DNA from: Allostellaceae bacterium | GTDB lineage: Bacteria; Pseudomonadota; Alphaproteobacteria; ATCC43930; CGMCC-115725 | Assembly: GCA_025451725.1 (NCBI GenBank) | Contig: JANWJX010000042.1 | Location: 1 to 64,000 of the forward strand | Direction of reading: 5' to 3' | Length of the DNA: 64,000 nucleotides | Part shown: piece after piece, positions 53,379 to 62,345 of the stretch | How positions within the stretch are numbered: position 1 is the stretch's first letter | Layout of the letters: each line of letters begins with the position of its first letter | Position numbers and translations under genes: made by a program | Notes under the pieces: model-generated | The model's database searches: none | The model's input: the letters and a program-made list of their open reading frames with translations, nothing else | What the model was told of the DNA's origin: nothing

Positions 53379-54488
53379 TTACCGCGCCGCAACTTTGGGC
53401 AGGAGCGGCGCCGGCAATGGCAGAGCGCCCGGGGCGCGCGGTTGGCGCTGAAAAGGAAGCACCGGCGCGGCATGGTCGGCACGGCGTTCGGGCGCGGCGG
53501 CGAAACCGGCGAGCAGGGCGGCGGGCAGGCCGACATCGCCCGGGATGGCAAGCGCCGAGATTTCGGTGGCAAAGGGCTTCACGCCAAGCAGCCACGGCTG
53601 GCGCGTGGCGTGTTCGAGTACGAAATCGAACCCGACGATGCCGGAAAGATTGAGAGTCCGAACCACGAAGGCGGCAATTTCGTCCATCGTCGGGTGGCGA
53701 ATGATCTTCGCCACCATGGCTGGGCCGGCGCCGTCGAGCGGTTCGACGCTGACCCCGGCCAGCACCTTGCCGTCGCGGCACGCCACCGAGCGCTTCGCGG
53801 GGACGCTGTCGATATATTGCTGGAGCGACACAGTGCGAGAGCGCGGCTGCAACAGGTCGGAAAGCCGGTGGAGCTTGTTCTGCTCTTTCCACAATTTGGT
53901 GACTTGCGACGCGCCGGTGACGCGGTGATAGGCGGCGATGCCGGTCTCCATGCTGCGGACTAGCTCGGCGCGCGACCCTGCCCAGCCGCCATCGCCCTTG
54001 AGCATGACCGGCAGCGGCACCGATTCGAGCAGCGCGCGCAACGTTGCTTCGTCTTCGACTTCGACCGAGTTCGGCACCGGCAAGCCGTGCTCACGCGCGA
54101 AGGCCTGAAGAAGGGTGCCGGAGGCGACGCTGTCATAAGCGGCGACGTCGCCGAGCGATTTTGCGATGGTGCGCGCGATCGGCGAGCGCATCCGTCCGGC
54201 CTCGCTGCGCAGGGCGTAGATTTCGCGCAGATGCTGGAATGATGCGTCGTCCGTCGGCATCACCAACTCGGGCGTCAGATCCTGCATCACCCGTTCGATG
54301 GTGTGTCGGAACTGGAGTGGACGCGCCAGGAACATCGCGATCGAGGCGTCGTGCAGCACATGGCCGCCGGCCTGGCCGTGGACCAGGGCCACGGCAAAAC
54401 CGGCGTGTTCGAAGCTGCGCAGGAACGGCTCGACCGCAGTCCAGGACCGCGTGGTAACGACGAGTAGACGGGTTTTACCTTGCGGCAT
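53379..54488 (-). CDS. ATP-grasp-fold protein
   Basis: A 369-residue protein of the ATP-grasp fold: VMPTDDASFQHL in the N-terminal Rossmann-like part and VMLKGDGGWAGSRAELV with the ATP-binding Lys in the middle, then SGIVGFDFVLEHATRQPWLLGVKPF. The last segment normally reads like LLEINPR with metal-binding Glu and Asn; here Gly and Lys stand in those places. The C-terminus is a Pro-rich tail. GGAGGAG precedes the ATG. The coupled flippase suggests a role in making or modifying an exported molecule; substrate unknown. Confidence 0.8.
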   Translation of the reverse strand: MPQGKTRLLVVTTRSWTAVEPFLRSFEHAGFAVALVHGQAGGHVLHDASIAMFLARPLQFRHTIERVMQDLTPELVMPTDDASFQHLREIYALRSEAGRMRSPIARTIAKSLGDVAAYDSVASGTLLQAFAREHGLPVPNSVEVEDEATLRALLESVPLPVMLKGDGGWAGSRAELVRSMETGIAAYHRVTGASQVTKLWKEQNKLHRLSDLLQPRSRTVSLQQYIDSVPAKRSVACRDGKVLAGVSVEPLDGAGPAMVAKIIRHPTMDEIAAFVVRTLNLSGIVGFDFVLEHATRQPWLLGVKPFATEISALAIPGDVGLPAALLAGFAAAPERRADHAAPVLPFQRQPRAPGALPLPAPLLPKVAAR

Positions 54489-54675
54489 ATAGACTTGGCT
54501 CCTCCGGGGCAGCCATTTGGCCGGAGAGCCGTAAACACGTTCTTAAGAAACCGGCGGTTTGTGGGGGTTTTTGCCGAAATAAATTCAAAAACTCTTCAAA
54601 TGTTGCCGACCTGCCGCCGGGGACGCATACCGGCGCCACCCTGGCCGTCGCGACAGCCGCTTCGCGGCCGAGGCA

Positions 54676-54906
54676 TCAATCGCCTGCGCCGAGGCAATAG
54701 GGGCATTTGATCGCATCGTCGATACAGGGAAATTCCAGTTCGATGTAGGCGACCGCTTCGGCTAGCGTCCCCATCGGCGGAGACCACGCTTCGGGATCGG
54801 GCTCCTCCTGGTTCTCGGGTCCGCGCCCATTGCGACAACGCGCGCACGACCCTTTGTGAATGCGCGCCCGATCGTGCGGCGTGGCATGAAAAACGTAATA
54901 GCTCAT
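54676..54906 (-). CDS. Small Cys-rich protein, hypothetical
   Basis: A 76-residue protein, MSYYVFHATPHDRARIHKGS with a Cys pair CARC and a C-terminal CPYC, spaced like two knuckles of a zinc-binding site. It is charged and has no membrane segment. Start at 54904-54906 with GAGAAC upstream. The family is not recognised with certainty, though similar short Cys-containing proteins are known from alphaproteobacteria. The 187-base gap to the ATP-grasp gene holds only a small GCCGC/GCGGC hairpin at 54656-54670. Confidence 0.55.
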   Translation of the reverse strand: MSYYVFHATPHDRARIHKGSCARCRNGRGPENQEEPDPEAWSPPMGTLAEAVAYIELEFPCIDDAIKCPYCLGAGD

Positions 54907-54934
54907 CGGAGTTCTCGCTACCGTCAGGCGGGCG

Positions 54935-55480
54935 TCAGATCCGGGTCGAGAGCCAGATCGCCACGCGTGTCCCGGCCTTGACCAGCGCGGTCATCGGCTC
55001 GTAGCCGGGCGACTCGCCGGCGCCATGCGCCAGGGCGGTGTCGCGATGCTCGATCTCGTCGCCGCGGAACTCCGCGATGGTCGCACTCAGTTCCGGCTCG
55101 TCGCCGCCGAGCCGGTCGAGCTGGCCCTGATAATGCGCGTCGATCACTTCCTCGACCGCGGCGGTGCAGGCCATCGCGGCGCGCTCGCCCAACAGCGCCG
55201 AGGCGGCACCGAGCGCGAAACCCGCGACATGCCAGAGCGGCGCCAGTGCGGTCGGTCGGACGCGGCGCGCCACCAGCAATTTGTCGAACGCGGCGAGATG
55301 GCGCTGTTCCTGCTTCGCCATGTGGCGGATCACCGGCGCGGCGGGCGAGCGTTTCAGCACGGCGAGCTGGCCGTCATAGATGCGGCGCGCGCCATATTCG
55401 CCGGCATGATCGACGCGGATCATGCGCGCCAGCGTTTCGCGCGCGGCGGGATCGCCGGGGAGACGATGCTTGTCGTTCAT
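54935..55480 (-). CDS. coq7: Demethoxyubiquinone hydroxylase (Coq7)
   Basis: Di-iron monooxygenase that adds the C6 hydroxyl in ubiquinone synthesis. The 181-residue protein shows RVDHAGEYGARRIYDGQ with the iron ligand Glu-28, KQEQRHLAAFD with Glu-58 and His-61, then AAVEEVIDAHY and DEIEHRDTALAHGA for the second half-site. The ATG overlaps the dsbB-like stop by four bases. It fits the UbiE/UbiB genes at the left of the window. Confidence 0.95.
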   Translation of the reverse strand: MNDKHRLPGDPAARETLARMIRVDHAGEYGARRIYDGQLAVLKRSPAAPVIRHMAKQEQRHLAAFDKLLVARRVRPTALAPLWHVAGFALGAASALLGERAAMACTAAVEEVIDAHYQGQLDRLGGDEPELSATIAEFRGDEIEHRDTALAHGAGESPGYEPMTALVKAGTRVAIWLSTRI

Positions 55481-55953
55481 GCGCGTCCCACCCGTATCAT
55501 TGCGCGCCACGACACCGCGATCATGACCAGCGATGCGATCAGATTGAGCCCGGCGAGCGAGACGCCCGCGACGGACCATTGCACCTCGTCGCAGCGCACC
55601 ACCGGCGTCGCGAGCAATTGCTTGCGCAGATCGGCGATCGAGCCCTTGCCGAGCGGTGCGGCGGTGCAGGCGGTCGGGCCGGCGAACCAATGCTGCTCGA
55701 CGCCGACGTGATAGAAGGCGAGCGCCGCGCTGAGGGCGAAGATCAGCGCCGCCAACATGAGCGCCGCGCGGCTGGCGTCGCGGCGTCCGACGACGACGGC
55801 GAGCGCAGCAAGCGCGATCACCGCGTAATAGGGCCAGCGCTCGTAGAGACACAATTCGCACGGCACCAGCCGGCCCCAATATTGCGTCAGCAGCGCGGTG
55901 CCGACGATGGCGGCGCTGAGCACCAGGACGATGAGGGGCGCGATTCGGCTCAT
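55477..55953 (-). CDS. DsbB-type disulfide bond formation protein
   Basis: Inner-membrane protein passing electrons from DsbA to quinone. In 158 residues four helices are seen; the CxxC motif is PCELCLYERWPYY (Cys-32, Cys-35) and the second pair is Cys-96 (TACTAAP) and Cys-121 (VVRCDEV). The start overlaps nothing upstream but lies three bases past the YqaA-like stop, and the end overlaps coq7. The link to coq7, a quinone-synthesis gene, suits a quinone-dependent enzyme. Confidence 0.93.
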   Translation of the reverse strand: MSRIAPLIVLVLSAAIVGTALLTQYWGRLVPCELCLYERWPYYAVIALAALAVVVGRRDASRAALMLAALIFALSAALAFYHVGVEQHWFAGPTACTAAPLGKGSIADLRKQLLATPVVRCDEVQWSVAGVSLAGLNLIASLVMIAVSWRAMIRVGRA

Positions 55954-55956
55954 CGT

Positions 55957-56535
55957 CTAAAGATAAGCGACGGCGACGAAACCGCCCACCAGAAGAATCA
56001 CGAAGGCGCTGGTTACGAGGGTCAGGCGTTTTTCGATGAAGACGCGGACCGGCTCGCCAAAAATATAGAGCAGCGCTGCGACCAGGAAAAACCGCATCGC
56101 GCGCGACACCAGCGATGCGACACCGAAGGCGAGCAACGGAAAGTGAAACGCGCCGCTGGCGATGGTGACGATCTTGTAGGGGATCGGCGTCATCCCTTTG
56201 AGCACGATGATCCACGCGCCCCAATGCGCGTATGCTTGCTGCATCGCATCGTAGCGCGCCATGGCGCCGTAGAATTCGAGGATCGGCCGGCCCAGCGCCG
56301 CGAACAGGTAATACCCGACGGCATAGCCGAGGAAACCCCCCGTGACCGAAGCCAGCGTCGCCACCGCGGCGTAGCGCCACGCTTTCTCGCGCGCCGCCAG
56401 CACCATCGGGATCAACAGAATATCGGGCGGGATCGGGAACACCGAGCTTTCGATGAAGGCGACCGTGGCGAGCGCCGCGAGCGCGTTCCTGCTCGCCGCC
56501 AGCCGCATCGTCCAGTCATAGAGCGAGCGCAACAT
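55957..56535 (-). CDS. YqaA/DedA-family membrane protein
   Basis: A 192-residue inner-membrane protein of the VTT/DedA superfamily. It shows the segment FIESSVFPIPPDILLIPMVLA and the G-x-LGYAVGYYLFAALG stretch, then the second conserved region WGAWIIVLKGMTPIPYKIVTIASGAF. Such proteins handle membrane lipid and proton balance. It forms a run with dsbB and coq7, with three bases between it and dsbB. Confidence 0.9.
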   Translation of the reverse strand: MLRSLYDWTMRLAASRNALAALATVAFIESSVFPIPPDILLIPMVLAAREKAWRYAAVATLASVTGGFLGYAVGYYLFAALGRPILEFYGAMARYDAMQQAYAHWGAWIIVLKGMTPIPYKIVTIASGAFHFPLLAFGVASLVSRAMRFFLVAALLYIFGEPVRVFIEKRLTLVTSAFVILLVGGFVAVAYL

Positions 56536-56541
56536 GGCGCG

Positions 56542-56991
56542 TCAGGCCGTCGCCGGGCGCCGGCCGAAGAAATTGATGGCGCGGACGGTCATCACCACCT
56601 CGCCGTCCTGGTTGGTCAGTCGGCCTTCGGTCTTGACGACGCCGCGGTCGGCGCGGCTTTTCGACGGCATTGCCTCGAGCACGCGCAAATGGCCCGTCAG
56701 TTGATCACCCGGCTTGACCGGTTTGAGCCATTGGATGCCTTCGACCCCCGGCGAGCCCATGCTGGCGGTATCGGCGAGCAGGCTTTTGACCAGCAGCGAC
56801 ATGAACACGCCCATGGTCTGCCAGCCGCTCGCCACCAGGGTGCCGAAGGCGCTCGATTTCGCGGCAACAGGGTCGGTGTGGAAAGGCTGCGGGTCGTAAT
56901 CGCGGGCGAAAGCGACGATCTCGTCCTGGCTCAGGGAGCGCGAACCAAGCTCGTATTCTGCGCCCACCGGAAAATCCTCGAAGTAACGCAA
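56542..56991 (-). CDS. MaoC-like dehydratase
   Basis: A 149-residue hot-dog-fold protein with RYFEDFPVGAEYELGSRSLSQDEI, the catalytic FARDYDPQPFHTDP (Asp and His of the hydratase dyad) and FGTLVASGWQTMGVF. It should act on enoyl-CoA substrates. The start is uncertain: TTG at 56989-56991 has GGGAG six bases upstream and gives the family start MRYFEDF; the frame is open further to 57045. It lies six bases from the YqaA-like gene and is divergent from the ThDP enzyme. Confidence 0.85.
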   Translation of the reverse strand: MRYFEDFPVGAEYELGSRSLSQDEIVAFARDYDPQPFHTDPVAAKSSAFGTLVASGWQTMGVFMSLLVKSLLADTASMGSPGVEGIQWLKPVKPGDQLTGHLRVLEAMPSKSRADRGVVKTEGRLTNQDGEVVMTVRAINFFGRRPATA

Positions 56992-57117
56992 GCCTTGCTC
57001 CCGAACCCTCGCGCCTTCATAAGCGGGCACCGGGGTCGCGCGCAAGCGCGGCGCGGCGCCCGGATTTGCAAATAGTTTGACGCCAAACCATTATTATGGA
57101 GTTTGCGGGAGGCGGCG

Positions 57118-58815
57118 GTGGCGGATCGGACCAACGAGCTCGATGGCGGCGAAGCGGTGCTGGAGGCGTTCCGCCGGCTCGGCACGGATTACATCGTGTC
57201 CTCGCCCGGCTCGGAGTGGGGGCCGCTGTGGGAAGCGCTGGCGCGCCAGCGGATCGGCGACAAGAAAGGCCCGGCGTTTCTCGAAACCTGGCACGAGAAT
57301 CTGGCGGTCAATATCGCGACCGGCTACACGCTGATGACCGGACGCGGCCAGGCCGTGCTGCTCCATGCCGGGGTCGGCCTGCTGCATGGCGCGATGGGCA
57401 TCCTCACGGCGCAGCAGGGCGAAGTGCCGATGGTGGTGATGTCGGGCGAGTCGGTGAGCCTCGGCGAGAACCCCGACATGCCGATCGAGCCGCAATGGTA
57501 TGGCGGGCTGAGCGTCGGCGGGCCGGAGCGGCTGATCGAGCCCTTGGTCAAGCATGCGCGCCAGATCGCGAGCCCGTTCACCATCCATGACAGCATCATC
57601 CGCGCCGGCGAGATGGCGGAGCGCACGCCGCGCGGGCCGGTCTATCTCAGCATTTCGCTCGAAGACATGCTGCATGGCTGGACGCCGCCGCAGGATGCGC
57701 GCCGCGTGCCGCCGCCGCCCAAGGTCGCGCCGCATCCCGACGAAGTCGCCAAGATCGCCGCGCTGATCCGCGCCGCGAAAAACCCGGTGATCGTCGCCGA
57801 GGCGGCGGGCCGCGATTCCGCCGCCTATGCGGCGCTGGTGACGCTGGCGGAACAGCTCGGTGCACCGGTGATCGGCGGCATCAATATGTGGTTCACGAAT
57901 TTCCCGACCGATCACAAGCTCTGGCTCGGCGCCGGCGAGTACGGCGCGCTTCCCGAGGCGGACCTGGTGCTGCTGGTCGGGCCGCGCGCGCCCTGGTATC
58001 CGGCATATCGCCGTCCCACCAAAGGCCCGATCGTCGCGATCCACGACAATCCGCACAAGACCCACATGGTCTATCAGAACCTCCACGCCGACCATTATCT
58101 CGAAGGCGACATCGCGTCGGCGCTGAACATGCTCTCGGCCGCACTGCCGAAGGGCGGCGACGCCGCGCACGCCGCGCGGCGCGACCGCTGGCACCAGGCG
58201 CACGAGGCTTACGTCGCGACGCGAGCGGCGGAACAGGCGGCGGCGCGGGCGCGGCCCGGGATCGACCCGGTCACGCTGGCCGCGATGCTGGGCGACGCAC
58301 TGCCGGCCGACGCGATCGTGGTCGACGAGACCATCACCCATCATCCCATCGTGCGGCGGCATCTCAATTTCACCCGGCCGCAAAGCTATTTCCGCGTGTT
58401 CGGCGGGCTGGGCCAGGGCATGGGCACCGCGCTCGGCGTCAAGCTCGCGTCGCGCGACCGGCCGGTGGTGCTGACCGCGGGCGACGGCGGCTTTCTCTAT
58501 AACCCGATCGTGCAGGCGCTCGGCGCGGCCAAGCAGCATGGCCTGCCGATACTGATCGCGGTGTTCAACAACGGCCGCTATCAGGCGATGAAGCAGGGCC
58601 ATGTGTTCCATTACCCCAAGGGCGCGTCGGTCGAGGCGGACCTGTTCTATGGCGTCCATCTGGACGCGCCCGACTTCGCCGACTTCGCGAGGCCCTTTGG
58701 CGCCTGGGGCGGCAAGGCCGACACGCCGGCGGAACTGGCGAAAGCACTGCCCGAGGCGCTGGCCGCGACGCGCGCCGGCCGGGCCGCGATCCTCAACGTG
58801 GCGGTGACAAGCTGA
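57118..58815 (+). CDS. Thiamine-diphosphate-dependent enzyme (acetolactate synthase-like)
   Basis: A 565-residue ThDP enzyme of the decarboxylase/acetohydroxyacid-synthase class. The N-terminal catalytic Glu lies in LETWHENLAVNIATGY, the middle domain holds the FAD-type Rossmann region, and the C-terminal motif GDGGFLYNPIVQALG to FNNGRYQAMKQGH is the ThDP site. GTG at 57118 has GGGAGG upstream; TTG at 57103 is in frame. It differs from IlvB in length and loop details, and no small subunit (IlvH) is near, so a benzoylformate- or oxalyl-type decarboxylase is possible. Confidence 0.88.
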   Translation: MADRTNELDGGEAVLEAFRRLGTDYIVSSPGSEWGPLWEALARQRIGDKKGPAFLETWHENLAVNIATGYTLMTGRGQAVLLHAGVGLLHGAMGILTAQQGEVPMVVMSGESVSLGENPDMPIEPQWYGGLSVGGPERLIEPLVKHARQIASPFTIHDSIIRAGEMAERTPRGPVYLSISLEDMLHGWTPPQDARRVPPPPKVAPHPDEVAKIAALIRAAKNPVIVAEAAGRDSAAYAALVTLAEQLGAPVIGGINMWFTNFPTDHKLWLGAGEYGALPEADLVLLVGPRAPWYPAYRRPTKGPIVAIHDNPHKTHMVYQNLHADHYLEGDIASALNMLSAALPKGGDAAHAARRDRWHQAHEAYVATRAAEQAAARARPGIDPVTLAAMLGDALPADAIVVDETITHHPIVRRHLNFTRPQSYFRVFGGLGQGMGTALGVKLASRDRPVVLTAGDGGFLYNPIVQALGAAKQHGLPILIAVFNNGRYQAMKQGHVFHYPKGASVEADLFYGVHLDAPDFADFARPFGAWGGKADTPAELAKALPEALAATRAGRAAILNVAVTS

Positions 58816-58841
58816 ATGTGCTAACCACCCGCCCCGGTGCC

Positions 58842-58927
58842 GCCGGTGTGGCGGAATGGTAGACGCGACGGACTCAAAATCCGTTTCTCGCAAGGGAGTG
58901 GGGGTTCGAGTCCCTTCACCGGCACCA
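58842..58927 (+). tRNA. tRNA-Leu (CAA)
   Basis: 86-base tRNA. The 7-bp acceptor stem GCCGGTG pairs with CACCGGC, followed by discriminator A and an encoded CCA. The anticodon stem ACGGA/TCCGT holds the loop CTCAAAA, giving anticodon CAA (reads UUG). The D-arm has TGGTAGACGC, the variable arm is long, as in class II tRNA-Leu, and the T-loop is GGTTCGAGTCC. Confidence 0.95.
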
Positions 58928-58954
58928 TCAATCGATATTGATTGATCGAAGGCG

Positions 58955-59548
58955 TCAGCGCCCCACCGGTCGGCGTGCCGCCAGCGCCGCCGACAGCGTG
59001 CCGTCGTCGAGATAGTCGAGCTCGCCGCCCATCGGCACGCCTTGCGCGAGACGCGTCACGGCGACGGCCGACTGGCCGAGCCGGTCGGCGAGATAATGCG
59101 CGGTGGTCTGGCCCTCGACCGTGGCGCTCAATGCCAGGATCACTTCGCCGACGCCGTCGCGCGCGACCCGCGCCACGAGCTGTTCGACGCGCAATTCCTC
59201 GGGCCCGACGCCTTCGAGCGCCGACAGCGTGCCGCCGAGCACGTGATAGCGGCCGGCGAAGGCCCCGCTGCGCTCGATCGCCCAGAGATCGGCGACATCC
59301 TCGACGACACACAGATGCGTTCCGTCGCGTCGCGCGTCGGCGCAGATGGCGCACGGATCGGTGGTGTCGAGATTGCCGCACTGGCTGCATTGGGCGACAT
59401 GGGCCGCGGCGTCGGCCAAGCCCTGGGCAAGCGGAGTCAGGAGGCTCTCGCGCCGCTTTAGGAGATAGAGCGCGGCGCGGCGCGCGGAACGCGGACCCAA
59501 GCCCGGCAATTTCGCCAAAAGCTGGATAAGCTGGTCTATTTCATTCAT
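58955..59548 (-). CDS. recR: Recombination mediator RecR
   Basis: Ring-forming protein of the RecFOR gap-repair pathway, partner of the RecF at the left edge. The 197 residues have [17 protein letters not shown] (HhH), the C4 zinc finger [16 protein letters not shown], and a Toprim domain ([18 protein letters not shown]). The ATG is at 59546-59548. It is not next to dnaX or ybaB in this window. Convergent with the tRNA-Leu gene. Confidence 0.96.
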   Translation of the reverse strand: MNEIDQLIQLLAKLPGLGPRSARRAALYLLKRRESLLTPLAQGLADAAAHVAQCSQCGNLDTTDPCAICADARRDGTHLCVVEDVADLWAIERSGAFAGRYHVLGGTLSALEGVGPEELRVEQLVARVARDGVGEVILALSATVEGQTTAHYLADRLGQSAVAVTRLAQGVPMGGELDYLDDGTLSAALAARRPVGR

Positions 59549-59685
59549 GGCAACGCGAGCCGCGATGGCACCCATTCCCGGATAGGGGGTTTAATCTTGC
59601 GGCGACTCATGGATAGCATACCATAGAGTTTGCATCGGCGCCGGAGCAATTCGGCGACAGATCGGCGATAACGGCGAGAGCTTTC

Positions 59686-60057
59686 GTGGCGACGACGATC
59701 CTTCTCATTGATGACGACCCGCTGGTCGCTTTCACCGTCGAGCGCATGCTCCAAGGCGGCGGCTTCACCGTGATTCGCGCCGCCGATGGCGAAAAGGGCC
59801 TGCGCCTCCTCAAGGAACAGAAAGTCGACCTCATTATCACCGACATCATCATGCCGGTGAAGGAAGGTATCGAGACCATCCGAGAGATTCGCGAGCACGA
59901 CGCCAAGCTGCCGGTGATCGCGGTGTCGGGCGGTGGGCACGGCTCGGGCGGCAATTATCTGCGCATGGCGCAGGCGCTCGGCGCCACCGAGATCCTGACC
60001 AAGCCGTTCGACCAGGACGAATTGCTCGGCGCGGTGAAGCGCTGCTTGAAACAATAG
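59686..60057 (+). CDS. CheY-like single-domain response regulator
   Basis: A 123-residue receiver domain with LIDDDP near residue 7-12, the phosphoacceptor Asp in LIITDIIMP (about residue 53), Ser in VIAVSGGG and Lys in LTKPF. It has no output domain. GTG start at 59686 with GGCGAGAG upstream. A partner kinase is not in the window. It is followed after 17 bases by an SCP2 protein. Confidence 0.9.
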   Translation: MATTILLIDDDPLVAFTVERMLQGGGFTVIRAADGEKGLRLLKEQKVDLIITDIIMPVKEGIETIREIREHDAKLPVIAVSGGGHGSGGNYLRMAQALGATEILTKPFDQDELLGAVKRCLKQ

Positions 60058-60074
60058 CCAAATCCAGGGGCACC

Positions 60075-60377
60075 ATGTCACTCGAATCGACGACCGAAGG
60101 CCTCAGGGCCAAGGCTTCCACCTCGCCGCCGCTCGGCCATACCGTGCGCTTCGATCTCGGCGCCGACGGCAGCATCTTCTGGGACGGCACCGGCGCGACC
60201 GCCGTGGTCAACAACGAGTCCAAAGACGCCGAGTGCACCCTGATCCTGAGCCTCACCGATCTCGAGGCGATGTCCTCGGGTGGGCTCGACCCGACCATGG
60301 CCTATATGACCGGGCGGCTGAAAATCGACGGCGCGATGGGCGTTGCGATGAAAATCGGCCAGGTGCTCGGGGGCTAA
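60075..60377 (+). CDS. SCP2-like sterol/lipid-binding protein
   Basis: A 100-residue single-domain SCP2 protein: VRFDLGADGSIFWDGTGATAVVNNES, ECTLILSLTDLEAMSSGGLDPTMAYMTGRLKIDGAMGVAMKIG. This domain binds hydrophobic ligands such as fatty acyl chains. AGGGGCACC lies before the ATG. The 17-base gap to the CheY-like gene suggests cotranscription. Confidence 0.9.
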   Translation: MSLESTTEGLRAKASTSPPLGHTVRFDLGADGSIFWDGTGATAVVNNESKDAECTLILSLTDLEAMSSGGLDPTMAYMTGRLKIDGAMGVAMKIGQVLGG

Positions 60378-60516
60378 ACCCGCCGCCTTACCGGGGCGGA
60401 GAGACTTCAGTCATTGTCCTGTAACACGCGACCCCTCGCGGGGCGGGGCGCCACGCCGCGCTTTCGCTCGGCCAAAGATCGCGCTATGTGTCGCCCGCCA
60501 ATTTATTGATCAGAGA

Positions 60517-60567
60517 CGGATTCGCACCTGATGGAATCGCCTGTGGCGATTCCGCAAAGGCGATCCG
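60517..60567. repeat. Dispersed repeat family B, copy 2
   Basis: Matches the minus strand of 34808-34857 over about 50 bases (CGGATTC, CCTGATGGA, GGCGATTCC, GGCGATCCG in common). It lies 28 bases upstream of the ABC permease start. The surrounding gap, 60378-60595, holds short GC hairpins but no clear promoter. Confidence 0.75.
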
Positions 60568-60595
60568 GCTCAAGAGCAAATTCGAGACAGACACG

Positions 60596-62344
60596 ATGGC
60601 CGAGCGTTGGGGATTGCCGATCGTCGCTTGGCCACAGCGCCTGCGTCCCAATTATTGGGACGGGATCGCGCTGCCCGTGGTGATCGGGGTCATCCTGCTC
60701 GCCGGTTGGGCCAGCCAGCAAATGGCCGCGCCCTACCAGCCGGGCCAGGAACTGCCGATCTCGCTCGACCCGGCGAACCTCCCGGCATACGGCGCCCGCA
60801 CCGTGCTGCGCATGATCGCGGCGCTGGCCTTCTCGCTGATCTTCAGTCTCGGTTACGCCGCCATCGCCGCCAAGAGCCGCCGGGCGGAAAAACTGCTGAT
60901 CCCGATCCTCGACATTCTGCAATCCGTTCCGATTCTCGGCTTTTTGTCGATCACCGTGACCGGGTTCGTCGCGTTGTTTCCGGGGAGCCTGCTCGGTTAC
61001 GAGTGCGCCGCCATCTTCGCCATCTTCACCTCGCAGGCCTGGAACATGACGTTCAGCCTGTACCAGTCGTTCCTCGGCGTGCCCATGGATCTGCGCGAGG
61101 CGGCGCGCATGTACCACCTAACGCCGTGGCAGAGTTTCTGGCGGCTCGAAGTGCCCTACGCCATGCCGCAATTGACCTGGAACATGATGATGTCGGTGTC
61201 GGGCGGCTGGTTTTTCGTGGTCGCCTCCGAGGCGATCAGCGTCGCCGGCCACGACGTCAAGCTGCCGGGCATCGGCTCTTATATTGCCATGGCGATCGAG
61301 CAGCGCGATCTCGCCGCCGTTGCCTACGCCATTCTCGCCATGCTGGTGCTGATCCTGGCCTACGACCAGATTCTGTTCCGGCCGCTGCTGGCCTGGTCGC
61401 AGAAATTCAAGGTCGAGGCCATCGGCGGCGACGAGGTCGAGCCCCCCTGGTTCCTCTCCATGCTGCAAAAGGCGCGGCTGTTCGCGCTGGCCGAAGGCGC
61501 CATCGATTATCTGCGCATGCTGATGAGCCGGGCCCGGCGCGGCCTGCCGCAACTTCGCCGGCTTGAGGCGCCGGGACGCGCCGCCGCCGTGGCGCGCGAG
61601 CGGTGGTTAGATTATGCCTGGAACGCCGTGCTGCTGCTGATCGCGGCTTACACGCTGTGGCGGATCGTGGCTTTCGTGCAGGCCGAAGTGACCATGCACG
61701 AATTTCTCCATGTCCTGTTCCTGGGCTTCGTCACCTTGATCCGGGTCGTGGTCCTGATCGCGCTGGCGGCGTGCGTGTGGGTGCCGATCGGCGTGTGGAT
61801 CGGATTGCGCCCCACCCTCGCCCATCGCGTCCAGCCGATCGTGCAATTCCTCGCCGCGTTTCCGGCCAATCTGTTTTTTCCCGTGGCCGTGTTCCTGATC
61901 GTGCGATTCCATCTCAATGTCGAGATTTGGGTCAGCCCGCTGATGATTCTCGGCACGCAATGGTACATTTTGTTCAACGTCATCGGCGGCACGATGGCGC
62001 TGCCGACCGATTACCAGTATGTCGCCGGCAATCTCGGCGTGACGCGGTGGCTGTGGTGGCGGCGGCTGATCCTGCCGGCGATCTTCCCCGCTTTCGTCAC
62101 CGGCGCGGTGACGGCGTCCGGCGGTTCGTGGAACGCCAGCATCGTCTCCGAGATCGTGAAGTGGGGCAACACGACGCTGGTCGCCACCGGCATCGGCGCC
62201 TATATCGCGCAGCAGACCGAGGCCGGCGATTTTCCGCGCATCGCGCTTGGCGTGGCGGTGCTGTGCCTTTATGTCTTGGCCTTCAACCGGCTGCTGTGGC
62301 GGCGGCTTTACAATCTTGCGGAAGAACGACTGCGGCTCGACTGA
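60596..62344 (+). CDS. ABC transporter permease with two fused membrane domains
   Basis: A 582-residue permease with two binding-protein-dependent transport domains in one chain. The first (about 60-280) has a permease-loop motif in MDLREAARMYHLTPWQSFWRLEVPYAMPQL, the second (about 340-575) in VAGNLGVTRWLWWRRLILPAIFPAFVTGAVTASGG. It is of the nitrate/sulfonate/taurine type. ATG at 60596; a frame open 36 codons upstream runs through a repeat and is rejected. The ATPase gene follows at once; a substrate-binding protein is absent. Confidence 0.9.
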   Translation: MAERWGLPIVAWPQRLRPNYWDGIALPVVIGVILLAGWASQQMAAPYQPGQELPISLDPANLPAYGARTVLRMIAALAFSLIFSLGYAAIAAKSRRAEKLLIPILDILQSVPILGFLSITVTGFVALFPGSLLGYECAAIFAIFTSQAWNMTFSLYQSFLGVPMDLREAARMYHLTPWQSFWRLEVPYAMPQLTWNMMMSVSGGWFFVVASEAISVAGHDVKLPGIGSYIAMAIEQRDLAAVAYAILAMLVLILAYDQILFRPLLAWSQKFKVEAIGGDEVEPPWFLSMLQKARLFALAEGAIDYLRMLMSRARRGLPQLRRLEAPGRAAAVARERWLDYAWNAVLLLIAAYTLWRIVAFVQAEVTMHEFLHVLFLGFVTLIRVVVLIALAACVWVPIGVWIGLRPTLAHRVQPIVQFLAAFPANLFFPVAVFLIVRFHLNVEIWVSPLMILGTQWYILFNVIGGTMALPTDYQYVAGNLGVTRWLWWRRLILPAIFPAFVTGAVTASGGSWNASIVSEIVKWGNTTLVATGIGAYIAQQTEAGDFPRIALGVAVLCLYVLAFNRLLWRRLYNLAEERLRLD

Positions 62345-62345
62345 C

